Below are positions 6,469-12,905 of a stretch of DNA of 12,905 nt, one piece after another. This stretch comes from Chloroflexota bacterium (GTDB lineage: Bacteria; Chloroflexota; Anaerolineae; Aggregatilineales; Aggregatilineaceae): contig JACRBK010000598.1 in assembly GCA_016234525.1 (NCBI GenBank), positions 1-12,905 of the forward strand, in the 5' to 3' direction. Position numbers and translations under genes: made by a program. Every line of letters starts with the position of its first letter. The first letter of the stretch is position 1. The notes under the pieces are model-generated. The model made no database searches. It was given only the letters and a program-made list of their open reading frames with translations, and was not told the DNA's origin.

Positions 6469-7548
6469 ATGGCAGACGATACGGATCGTGATTATTCTCC
6501 GGTGAACCCTTCCCCCCCTGCCCGCCGGACCCCGGCGCAGTCAGACAGGGTGGATGCTGGTTCTCTCAGGGATGATGATTTTGCCGTGTGGACGGTGGAT
6601 ACCGGCGCACTGGATGATCTGTCGTCCGAAGAGGCCGCCGAACACAGTTACATGGCACTGCCGCCTGCCCCGTCTCACCCGGCGCGCCGATCAACCGGAC
6701 CGGCCTCAGGCAGTCCACGCCCGCCCCGCGCGCGATCTCAACCGCCCCGCCCATCGTCGTCCGGGCTGCCGAATTGGTGGATCGCGCTGCGCACGGTCGT
6801 GGTGGTCACGCTCACAGCGGTGCTGGTCTCCACTATTTTTTCGCTATGGACCCGCCCTACCTTTTTTACCGATGAATTCCGCGCCGGACTGAATCAAGTC
6901 CAGGCCACGCAGCATGTGATCAGCATCCAGCCCTCACCGCTACCGACTGAAACACGCGAAATTCGGATAGGTGTGATCGCCGGACACAGCGGCACGCCGC
7001 AAGACCCTAACTTCGATTTCGATCCGGGCGCGGTCTGTGACGACGGCCTGACCGAACTTTCGATCAACGAATCGGTAGCGCGGGGCGTGGTCGCCGCGCT
7101 GCGGCGCGAAGGCTATACGGTCGATCTGCTGCAAGAATTTGATCCCATACTGGCGAATTATGATGCCGATGTGTTGGTATCCATCCATACCAATGACTGC
7201 CGCGATTATGGCGAGGGCGGTTCAGGGTATGCCGTAGCGGCTGCCCTGGCGCGCCAGAGTACACGCGGCAAGGACGAATATTTGCTCAATTGTCTGATCA
7301 CCCAATATGGCGCTACGACCGCGCTGCCGCATCATTCCGGCCTGACCTACGATATGACCGAATATCACAACTTTGACGAAGTATCGCAGGACACACCGAC
7401 CGCCATTATCGAGCTTGGTTTTATGCGCCTCAATCGTGAAATACTCACCCAGCGCCAGGATTTAGTGGCGCAGGGAGTATCCAATGGGATCAGGTGTTTT
7501 TTGCACCCTGAACTGTATGGGCAAATCACGCCCACCCTGACCCCTTAA
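6469..7548 (+). CDS. Membrane-anchored N-acetylmuramoyl-L-alanine amidase (Amidase_3 family)
   Basis: A zinc amidase expected to cut the lactyl-L-alanine bond of peptidoglycan. I take ATG 6469 (MADDTDRDYS) as the start: an upstream in-frame ATG at 6307 would have to be translated across the serA terminator hairpin, while AAAAGG lies just before 6469. The 359-residue product has a Pro/Ser/Arg-rich, probably disordered cytoplasmic tail (1-102), one transmembrane helix at about 103-127 (NWWIALRTVVVVTLTAVLV), and an outside catalytic domain from about 164. Zinc-site candidates are H173 (IAGHSG), E201 (INESVA) and H240 (SIHTND), with general base E315 (IIELGF), in the order usual for this family. 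A weak promoter, TTGCGA (6411-6416), 16 bases, TATCGT (6433-6438), may serve it. A glutaredoxin-like gene follows after 34 bases and an M23 peptidase further on. Confidence 0.87.
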   Translation: MADDTDRDYSPVNPSPPARRTPAQSDRVDAGSLRDDDFAVWTVDTGALDDLSSEEAAEHSYMALPPAPSHPARRSTGPASGSPRPPRARSQPPRPSSSGLPNWWIALRTVVVVTLTAVLVSTIFSLWTRPTFFTDEFRAGLNQVQATQHVISIQPSPLPTETREIRIGVIAGHSGTPQDPNFDFDPGAVCDDGLTELSINESVARGVVAALRREGYTVDLLQEFDPILANYDADVLVSIHTNDCRDYGEGGSGYAVAAALARQSTRGKDEYLLNCLITQYGATTALPHHSGLTYDMTEYHNFDEVSQDTPTAIIELGFMRLNREILTQRQDLVAQGVSNGIRCFLHPELYGQITPTLTP

Positions 7549-7582
7549 GTACCTAATCAGTTTGTAAAAAAAGAGGAGCCTT

Positions 7583-7909
7583 ATGGAACACGAAATCGTA
7601 ATGTACAGCCGCACTGTCCCCTGCCCTTATGTTCGCACTGCCAAGCGTGTGTTCGAGCGCCTGAATGTCTCTTACCGTGAAGTCTTTATCGACAAAGATG
7701 CCGCCGCCGAACAGCGCGTGATTGATTGGACTGGCTTCAAATCGGTTCCCACCATCGTTGTGGCCCGGTTGGGTGAAGACCTGCCCTATGAAGCCCCGGC
7801 CCCGCTGCTCAGCGACAGCCCACGCGGCATTGATCGCGGCACCATGATTACCGAACCCGGCGAAGCCACGCTGGAAGACTGGCTGGGCAAACACGGGTTT
7901 GTAAAATAG
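7583..7909 (+). CDS. Glutaredoxin-like protein, monothiol (CPYV) type
   Basis: A 108-residue thioredoxin-fold protein. EIVMYSRTVPCPYVRTAKRVFERLNVSYREVFID is a glutaredoxin start with the active-site cysteine C14 in PCPYV. The usual second cysteine is replaced by V17, as in monothiol types, and no other cysteine is present. SVPTIVV (54-60) supplies the cis-proline P56. The normal GG glutathione motif after it is not evident; instead there is a longer acidic and proline-rich segment (LGEDLPYEAPAPLLSDSPRG) before a final helix. GAGGAG lies 4 bases before the ATG. The 34-base gap to the amidase gene has no terminator, so co-transcription is likely. A role in thiol redox or mixed-disulphide handling is plausible; the actual partner is unknown. 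Confidence 0.8.
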   Translation: MEHEIVMYSRTVPCPYVRTAKRVFERLNVSYREVFIDKDAAAEQRVIDWTGFKSVPTIVVARLGEDLPYEAPAPLLSDSPRGIDRGTMITEPGEATLEDWLGKHGFVK

Positions 7910-7921
7910 GGGCTTTGGCGC

Positions 7922-8014
7922 TTAGTTTGTGATTTTTGGTTTTTAGTTTTTAGTTCTTAGTAAAACCTTGCTGATTATTTTGCGCTCACCACAAACTAAC
8001 AACTAACAACTAAC
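7922..8014. repeat. Heptamer-repeat element with inverted halves
   Basis: The gap before the M23 gene contains two repeat tracks. The right track has three exact tandem copies of AACTAAC (7994-8014). The left track has degenerate copies of the complementary heptamer (GTTTTTA, GTTTTTA, GTTCTTA, from about 7939 to 7959). TTAGTTTGTG (7922-7931) is the exact complement of CACAAACTAA (7990-7999). In addition, 7946-7961 matches the complement of 7995-8010 at 14 of 16 bases, so two alternative hairpins are possible. It resembles the short tandem heptamer repeats known from cyanobacterial intergenic regions. It ends 7 bases before the next start codon. Confidence 0.7.
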
Positions 8015-8021
8015 GACTTCT

Positions 8022-8771
8022 ATGCTCTCACGACTATTTCAACGCTGGCGCAAGCTGGCATGGTGGAAACAAGGTTCAATCGTGCTGGCGGGGATGCTGG
8101 GAACAGCGGGCAGCGGTATTGCTGCGCTGGTTCTCTACAGCCAATCGCTGACCGATAGTAATGATTACATCGGCCAATGGTTCGATGATCCTGCCCATCG
8201 CGCCGACCTCACCACCACCCGCCGCGAACCCTGCCCCGGCGCGCCGTTTCTCTTGCCTTCTAACGGGCTAATCGGCCTGTTATGGAACGATCCCGGCTTA
8301 CCATACAATTTTTTCCGGCGGCACAGTGGGATCGATATTTTTGGTGATGGCGCGGCGGGCAGTGTGCCCGTCGTAGCCGCCTATGATGGCGCGCTCACCC
8401 GTCTGCCCGACTGGAAAGCGACGGTCATCATCCGCCACGATGATCCGCTCCAACCGGGGCGCACGATCTGGACTTACTACACCCACATGGCCTCGCGGGA
8501 TGGAAAAACATCGTATGTAGCCGAGACATTTCCCCCAGGCACGAATGAAGTCTGGGTCGAGCAGGGAACCCTGTTAGGTTATCAAGGTGAATATTCCGGC
8601 AACAGCCTCGCCCCGGTCGGCCTGCATGTGCATTTTAGCGTCGTAAAAAGTGAGCCGGACGGCTCGTTCAAAAATGAGGCGAGGATCAAAAACACGCTCG
8701 ATCCGTCGCCCTATCTGGGAATGCACGTGAATATTAAGGGCAAACCGGCGCGCCCGATCCAATGCCCATAA
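8022..8771 (+). CDS. Membrane-anchored M23 (LytM-type) peptidase family protein
   Basis: A 249-residue protein with a basic N-terminus (MLSRLFQRWRKLAWWKQG) and one transmembrane helix at about 19-39, so the rest should lie outside the membrane. The catalytic domain has the M23 zinc motif HSGIDIFG (H101, D105), YYTHM (H155), and GLHVHFSV (H202, H204), the full ligand and catalytic set of active lysostaphin-like endopeptidases. It likely cuts peptide cross-links in peptidoglycan, matching the amidase two genes upstream. The ATG at 8022 has no Shine-Dalgarno sequence; the heptamer repeat ends 7 bases before it. The next in-frame Met (M25) would remove most of the membrane anchor, so 8022 is preferred. 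Whether it is transcribed from a promoter inside or before the repeat is not clear. Confidence 0.87.
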   Translation: MLSRLFQRWRKLAWWKQGSIVLAGMLGTAGSGIAALVLYSQSLTDSNDYIGQWFDDPAHRADLTTTRREPCPGAPFLLPSNGLIGLLWNDPGLPYNFFRRHSGIDIFGDGAAGSVPVVAAYDGALTRLPDWKATVIIRHDDPLQPGRTIWTYYTHMASRDGKTSYVAETFPPGTNEVWVEQGTLLGYQGEYSGNSLAPVGLHVHFSVVKSEPDGSFKNEARIKNTLDPSPYLGMHVNIKGKPARPIQCP

Positions 8772-8787
8772 AGTTTGGGGTTGTCTA

Positions 8788-8816
8788 TTGACCCGCCCCC
8801 CTCACACCGCTATAAT
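8788..8816 (+). promoter_or_regulatory. Sigma-70 promoter of tRNA-Ser
   Basis: TTGACC (8788-8793), 17 bases, TATAAT (8811-8816). Predicted transcription starts near 8823, about 17 bases before the tRNA. Confidence 0.85.
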
Positions 8817-8839
8817 TGCCCTGGTTAATGACCATTAAC

Positions 8840-8932
8840 GGAGAGGTAGCATAGTCTGGCTTAATGCGCACGCCTGGAAAGTGTGTAAGCGGTAACTCCG
8901 CTTCGCGGGTTCGAATCCCGCCCTCTCCGCCA
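8840..8932 (+). tRNA. tRNA-Ser, anticodon GGA
   Basis: A complete class II tRNA. The acceptor stem GGAGAGG (8840-8846) pairs with CCTCTCC (8922-8928), followed by discriminator G and an encoded CCA (8930-8932). The D arm starts with GCA and closes with TGC. The anticodon stem CACGC/GTGTG (one G-T wobble) holds loop CTGGAAA with anticodon GGA (8876-8878), reading UCC and UCU serine codons. The long variable arm AAGCGG/CCGCTT is typical for serine tRNAs. The T arm is GCGGG-TTCGAAT-CCCGC. Confidence 0.97.
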
Positions 8933-8940
8933 GAATCTTG

Positions 8941-8976
8941 ACGGCAGATCATTTTGTATCTGCCGTTCTTTATTTT
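8941..8976 (+). terminator. Intrinsic terminator after tRNA-Ser
   Basis: A perfect 9-base stem ACGGCAGAT (8941-8949) and ATCTGCCGT (8958-8966) with an 8-base loop, followed by the T-rich run TCTTTATTTT. It starts 9 bases past the tRNA end and finishes only 14 bases before the HD-domain gene start. Confidence 0.85.
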
Positions 8977-8990
8977 ACGCGGAGGTACAG

Positions 8991-9632
8991 ATGATCACCC
9001 TCGAATTTGCCCGCACACTCTACGACAACAGCGACCCGGTTCACGATTTTGATCATGTGCTGCGTGTTCTGGCCCTGGCCCAGCGGATTGGGCAGGCCGA
9101 AGGCGCCGATATGGGGGTGGTCGAGACGGCTGTACTGCTGCACGACATCCACCGTGCACACGAAGATCAACAAGCGCACGTCCTGAACGCCGAAACTGTC
9201 GATCATGCCCTGGCTGCTGCCGAACGCGCCCGGCACATCTTGAGCCAGCTTGATCCTTCTCCAACACCGGATTTTATCGAAGCGGTGGCCCATGCCATCG
9301 CCGCGCATCGTTTCCGCAACAGCATCGAGCCGCAAACGCTTGAAGCCAAAGTGGTGTTTGACGCGGATAAACTGGACGCAATTGGCGCGATTGGTGTGGC
9401 GCGAGCCTATGCCTACAGCGGCATGACCGCCCAAAAACTATGGGGCGAAGTCCCGCCCGATTATCCTGGTGGGGGCGAAAATCATACCCCGCATCACGAA
9501 TTTGTCTACAAACTTTCGCGCATCGAAAGCCGGATGCAAACCGCCACAGGCCGCGCTATTGCGCGCGAACGCCACGCTTACATGAACGAATTTTTTGAAC
9601 GACTGAAACAAGAAGTCGGTGGTAAGGTATAG
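8991..9632 (+). CDS. HD-domain phosphohydrolase
   Basis: A 213-residue HD-superfamily metal-dependent phosphohydrolase, similar in style to the YedJ group. Metal-site residues are H22 (HDFDHVLRV), the H51-D52 doublet (LLHDIHR), H101/H106 (AVAHAIAAHRF) and D126 (FDADKLDAIGAIG). The C-terminal third contains ENHTPHHEFVYKLSRIESRMQTATGRAIARERHAYMNEFF, a helical segment common in this group. GGAGG (8981-8985) lies 5 bases before the ATG. The substrate cannot be told from sequence; nucleotides are a usual target of the superfamily. The gene is 39 bases ahead of an ABC exporter gene with no terminator between them, so they probably share a transcript. It has no room for its own promoter after the tRNA terminator. 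Confidence 0.88.
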   Translation: MITLEFARTLYDNSDPVHDFDHVLRVLALAQRIGQAEGADMGVVETAVLLHDIHRAHEDQQAHVLNAETVDHALAAAERARHILSQLDPSPTPDFIEAVAHAIAAHRFRNSIEPQTLEAKVVFDADKLDAIGAIGVARAYAYSGMTAQKLWGEVPPDYPGGGENHTPHHEFVYKLSRIESRMQTATGRAIARERHAYMNEFFERLKQEVGGKV

Positions 9633-9671
9633 TATCTATATCACTGATCAACCAAAGAGGATCGACCCTGA

Positions 9672-11420
9672 ATGAAGAATATCCCGCTTCGAAGGTACTG
9701 GGATTTACTGGTGGATCATCTGCAATCCCACAAACCTTATTTTGTACTGCTGACTGTGCTGCTGCTGAGCAGCATCGGGTTGCAGGTCGCCAACCCTCAG
9801 TTGATGCGTTATTTCATCGACACCGCCACATCGGGCAAAGAAAGTTCGCAGCTTGTGCTGGTCGCGCTGGCGTTTATCGGGGTAGCCCTGTTCCAACAGG
9901 TGCTTGCCGTCAGCGCCACATTTGTCGGTGAAAACCTGGCCTGGATCGCCACGAATTCGCTGCGCGCCGAACTGGCGGCGCACTGCCTGCGGCTGGATAT
10001 GAGTTTTCATAACGAACACAGCCCCGGCGAACTGATCGAACGTATTGACGGAGACATCGCCGAACTATCTAACTTTTTCTCACAGTTGGTGATCCGTGTC
10101 GTCGGCAGTATGCTGCTGATGGCAGGGATTCTGGTCGTGCTGTTCACCGAAAATTGGGTGATGGGCCTGGGTTTTACCGCCTTTGTCCTGTCTGCACTCT
10201 ACAGCCTGAACCGGGTGCGCAGCATCGCCGTTCCCTATGACAAAGCCCTGCGCGAGAGTCAGGCCGATCTATTTGCCTTTTTAGAGGAACGCCTCTCTGG
10301 CACCGAAGACATCCGCGCCAATGGCGCAGTGGATTATGTGCTGCATGGGCTGTATAAACTGCATACGGTCATCTTGCAGCGCTGGCAAAAAGCGTGGAAC
10401 CGGCATGTCGTTGTGCACGGCGTAGCAGGTATGACCTTGATGGCGGGTTACGCCATCGCGTTTGTGAGTGGTTATCACCTCTATCGCAGCGGCGTGTTTA
10501 CTATCGGCACGGCCTATCTGGTCGTGTACTATACCAACCTGATGTCGCGCCCGATCCGCGACCTGACTCAACAGGTCGAGAGTCTGCAAAACATCGGGGC
10601 GGCCGTCGAGCGCCTGTCGGACCTGCGCGCTTTCAAACCCAAGATCACTGATGGCCCCGGCGCGGTAATCCCCACTGGGCCGCTGACGCTGCGCTTCGAT
10701 GATGTCACGTTCGCTTATGTTGATGGCGAGCCGGTGCTGGAAAACCTGAACTTTGAACTGAAACCGGGGCGCGTGTTGGGCCTGTTAGGACGCACCGGCA
10801 GCGGCAAAACCACGATCACCCGGCTGGTCTTCCGGCTTTACGACATATCGTCCGGCACAGTCCGGATCAACGGAATAGATGTGCGCGATCCCCGGCTGTA
10901 TGACCTGCGGCGGCGCGTTTCGATGGTGACACAGGATGTCCAGTTATTTCAGGCCAGTGTGCGTGACAACCTGACCTTTTTTAACCGCGATATCCCCGAT
11001 GATCGTATCTTAGCCGTGATTGATGACCTGGAACTGGGCGACTGGTATCGCGCGCTGCCCAAAGGTCTGGACACTCGCCTGGAAACGGGCGGGCGCGGGC
11101 TGTCGGCGGGGCAGGCGCAGTTGCTCGCGTTTGCGCGTGTCTTTCTGCACGATCCCGGCCTGGTTATTCTGGATGAAGCGTCATCACGACTGGACCCGGC
11201 CACCGAGCAGGTCATCGAACGCACCATCGACAAACTGCTGCGCAACCGTACTGCGATCATCGTCGCGCACAGGTTGGGGACGGTGCATCGTGCCGACGAG
11301 ATCATGATTCTCGATGGTGGGCGTGTCACCGAACACGGCGACCGCGCGCTGCTGGCCGACGATCCATCCTCCCGATTTTACAGTCTGCTGCAAACGGGCC
11401 TTTCGGAGGTGTTGGTGTGA
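9672..11420 (+). CDS. ABC exporter half-transporter (fused membrane and ATPase domains)
   Basis: A 582-residue type IV (ABCB-like) exporter subunit. The membrane domain (about 1-320) has six hydrophobic segments, near 24-40, 60-82, 139-158, 163-180, 251-270 and 276-292. The long coupling region includes SFHNEHSPGELIERIDGDIAEL. The ATPase domain begins at about 338 with A-loop Y349. It shows Walker A GRTGSGKTT (373-381), Q-loop Q421, signature LSAGQ (477-481), Walker B LVILDE with catalytic E502, D-loop ASSRLD, and switch histidine H533. All catalytic residues are present. Its stop overlaps the GTG start of the next ABC gene by 4 bases, so the pair most likely forms a heterodimer. Cargo is unknown; lipid, peptide or drug export are the family options. 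GAGG is 11 bases before the ATG. Confidence 0.92.
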   Translation: MKNIPLRRYWDLLVDHLQSHKPYFVLLTVLLLSSIGLQVANPQLMRYFIDTATSGKESSQLVLVALAFIGVALFQQVLAVSATFVGENLAWIATNSLRAELAAHCLRLDMSFHNEHSPGELIERIDGDIAELSNFFSQLVIRVVGSMLLMAGILVVLFTENWVMGLGFTAFVLSALYSLNRVRSIAVPYDKALRESQADLFAFLEERLSGTEDIRANGAVDYVLHGLYKLHTVILQRWQKAWNRHVVVHGVAGMTLMAGYAIAFVSGYHLYRSGVFTIGTAYLVVYYTNLMSRPIRDLTQQVESLQNIGAAVERLSDLRAFKPKITDGPGAVIPTGPLTLRFDDVTFAYVDGEPVLENLNFELKPGRVLGLLGRTGSGKTTITRLVFRLYDISSGTVRINGIDVRDPRLYDLRRRVSMVTQDVQLFQASVRDNLTFFNRDIPDDRILAVIDDLELGDWYRALPKGLDTRLETGGRGLSAGQAQLLAFARVFLHDPGLVILDEASSRLDPATEQVIERTIDKLLRNRTAIIVAHRLGTVHRADEIMILDGGRVTEHGDRALLADDPSSRFYSLLQTGLSEVLV

Positions 11421-12905
11421 GTATCCCTGAAGTTAGACTCGAAGGTTACGACGATCCCAAGCCGCCAATTCCTACCTGGAAAGTGGTCTGGCGTCTCATT
11501 GTCTACCGGCGGCGGTTCTGGCTGATCAACCTGGCGTCGATGCTGGTGCTTAATCTGTTCTGGCAGGCTCCCGGCCTGATCATGCGCGAATTTTTTAACA
11601 ACCTCACCGGGAACGGTGAAGCAACCTTTGGGTTGTGGTCGCTGGTGGTGCTGTTGTTTGTCACCGAAGTGGTCCGTATCATGTCGGTCTGGGGGTTGAT
11701 CCAGACCAATGTGCCATTTTTTGTCCATACAATGACGCTGCTCCGCAAAAACCTGCTGCGTTATATCCTCAAGCGGCCCGGCGCAAAAGCCCTGCCGGAT
11801 TCGCCCGGCGAAGCAATCAGCCGGTTTCGCGGTGATGTGTTTGAGATTCCACTCTTCGCGCTGTGGATGAATGACATCCTGGGAATGGTCTTTTTTGGCG
11901 TGATGGCCTTCACGGTCATGATCAGCATCAACGCCCAGATCACGCTGCTGGCTGTCTTGCCGTTTATCGCGGTGGGCATCATCGCCAATGCATCGATGAC
12001 TCGCATCGAAAAATACCGCCGTGCCAGCCGTAAATGGAACGGCATTGTCACCGGCTTTATCGGGGAAATTTTCGGGGCGGTGCAGGCAGTCAAGGTGGCC
12101 ACTGCCGAAGATGGCGTGGTCGAATATTTTAAGGCGATCAACGACGAACGGCGTAAAGTCTCGGTCAAAGATCGCCTGTTTAACGAAGTCCTGAATTCGA
12201 TTTTCCGCAACGCGGCGACACTCGGCACCGGCGTCATTTTGCTGATGGCCGGTCAGGCGATGCAAGATGAAACCTTCACGGTTGGCGATTTTGCGTTGTT
12301 CGCTTTTTACCTTGAATTCGTGAGCGAACTCACTGCTTTTGTGGGGCTGCTGCTGGCCCGCTACAAACAGATCGGGGTGTCGGTGGAGCGTATGTACCGG
12401 CTGATGGAAGGCGCGCCCGACGAAGCGTTAGTAGAATTCAGCCCGATTTACTTGAACGGCACGCTGCCAGAGATTCCCCGCCCTGCTCACACCGATCCCC
12501 TGAAAAACCTGGAAGTGCGTGGGCTGCATTATCGTTATCCCGGCACAGAAAACGGGATCGCGGACATCGATTTGCAACTCGAACGTGGATCGTTTGTCGT
12601 GATCACCGGGCGCATCGGCTCCGGCAAAACCACGCTGCTGCGCGTACTGCTCGGCCTACTGCCACGTGACGGCGGAGAAATTTTGTGGAACCAGCAGCCA
12701 GTCGAGGACGCAGGTGATTTTTTTATTCCGCTGCGCAGCGCCTATACCCCCCAGGTTCCGCGCCTGTTCAGCGATACGCTGCGGCATAATATCCTGATGG
12801 GTCTGCCTACCGACGATGGTGACGTCAGCGACGCCATCTTTGCCGCCGTGTTAGAACGTTATCTGCCTGAATTGGAGCAGGGACTCGAATCGATGCTCGG
12901 CCCGA
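11417..12905 (+). CDS. Second ABC exporter half-transporter (cut by right window edge)
   Basis: The first 496 codons of an ABC exporter subunit; the 3' end is outside the window. The start is GTG at 11417, giving (M)SIPEVRLEGYDDPKPPIPTWKVVWRL, with GGAGG (11405-11409) 7 bases before it and a 4-base GTGA overlap with the previous gene. Hydrophobic helices lie near 33-50, 71-90, 152-170, 174-191, 265-282 and 290-312. The ATPase domain starts near 364 with LEVRGLHYRYPG (A-loop Y374). Walker A is GRIGSGKTT (398-406, K404) and the Q-loop is YTPQVPRLFSDT (Q446). The signature, Walker B and H-loop are not in view, so it cannot be said which half of the pair has the degenerate ATP site, if either. 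It should pair with the preceding subunit. Confidence 0.92.
   Translation, partial: MSIPEVRLEGYDDPKPPIPTWKVVWRLIVYRRRFWLINLASMLVLNLFWQAPGLIMREFFNNLTGNGEATFGLWSLVVLLFVTEVVRIMSVWGLIQTNVPFFVHTMTLLRKNLLRYILKRPGAKALPDSPGEAISRFRGDVFEIPLFALWMNDILGMVFFGVMAFTVMISINAQITLLAVLPFIAVGIIANASMTRIEKYRRASRKWNGIVTGFIGEIFGAVQAVKVATAEDGVVEYFKAINDERRKVSVKDRLFNEVLNSIFRNAATLGTGVILLMAGQAMQDETFTVGDFALFAFYLEFVSELTAFVGLLLARYKQIGVSVERMYRLMEGAPDEALVEFSPIYLNGTLPEIPRPAHTDPLKNLEVRGLHYRYPGTENGIADIDLQLERGSFVVITGRIGSGKTTLLRVLLGLLPRDGGEILWNQQPVEDAGDFFIPLRSAYTPQVPRLFSDTLRHNILMGLPTDDGDVSDAIFAAVLERYLPELEQGLESMLGP

Noticed and set aside
7994..8014. Tandem repeats as a CRISPR array
   Set aside because: Units are only 7 bases with no spacers, and there are no cas genes.
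8905..8932. tRNA-Ser 3' end as an attachment site for an integrated element
   Set aside because: No integrase gene and no second copy of the tRNA end occur in the window; downstream genes look like normal chromosome.
11378..12265. Long open frame on the minus strand (295 codons)
   Set aside because: It lies fully antisense to the two ABC exporter genes, is rich in His/Gln/Asp as expected for the complement of GC-rich coding DNA, and matches no family I know.

Overview
This window looks like a chromosomal segment of a moderately GC-rich, free-living bacterium. Chloroflexota (Anaerolineae-like) is my best guess. The clues are a two-gene serine module (class V aminotransferase plus short SerA), a PGI/PMI-type sugar-phosphate isomerase, LacI regulators beside a sugar-binding protein, and heptamer-type intergenic repeats. 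This is inferred from gene style, not from a marker gene. Nearly all of the sequence is accounted for by recognisable families, and I see no phage, transposon, CRISPR or defence locus.

Region 1 (1-2800, minus strand) is a sugar-responsive regulatory block. Reading leftwards there are two LacI-family repressors and then the start of an exported sugar-binding protein of an ABC importer, cut by the window edge. Each repressor gene has its own near-consensus sigma-70 promoter with a palindrome just downstream of the -10 box, the layout expected for autorepression. The two palindromes differ. The one before the right-hand repressor contains TGGGAGCGCTCCCA, the operator known for the actinobacterial cellobiose repressors CelR and CebR. 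An identical 14-mer lies inside the signal-peptide codons of the binding protein. This suggests a cello-oligosaccharide or related beta-glucoside uptake locus.

Region 2 (about 2928-6352, plus strand) encodes a bifunctional phosphoglucose/phosphomannose isomerase, a class V aminotransferase and a short D-3-phosphoglycerate dehydrogenase. It ends in a strong intrinsic terminator. The last two genes are tightly coupled and form the first two oxidation/transamination steps of serine synthesis.

Region 3 (about 6400-8771, plus strand) is cell-envelope flavoured: a membrane-anchored N-acetylmuramoyl-L-alanine amidase, a monothiol glutaredoxin-like protein and a membrane-anchored M23 (LytM-type) peptidase. 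Between the last two lies a heptamer-repeat element with inverted halves.

Region 4 (8788-12905, plus strand) starts with tRNA-Ser(GGA), which has a clear promoter and a following hairpin terminator. It continues with an HD-domain phosphohydrolase and two half-transporter ABC exporter genes that overlap by 4 bases. The pair probably forms a heterodimer. The second gene runs off the right edge.
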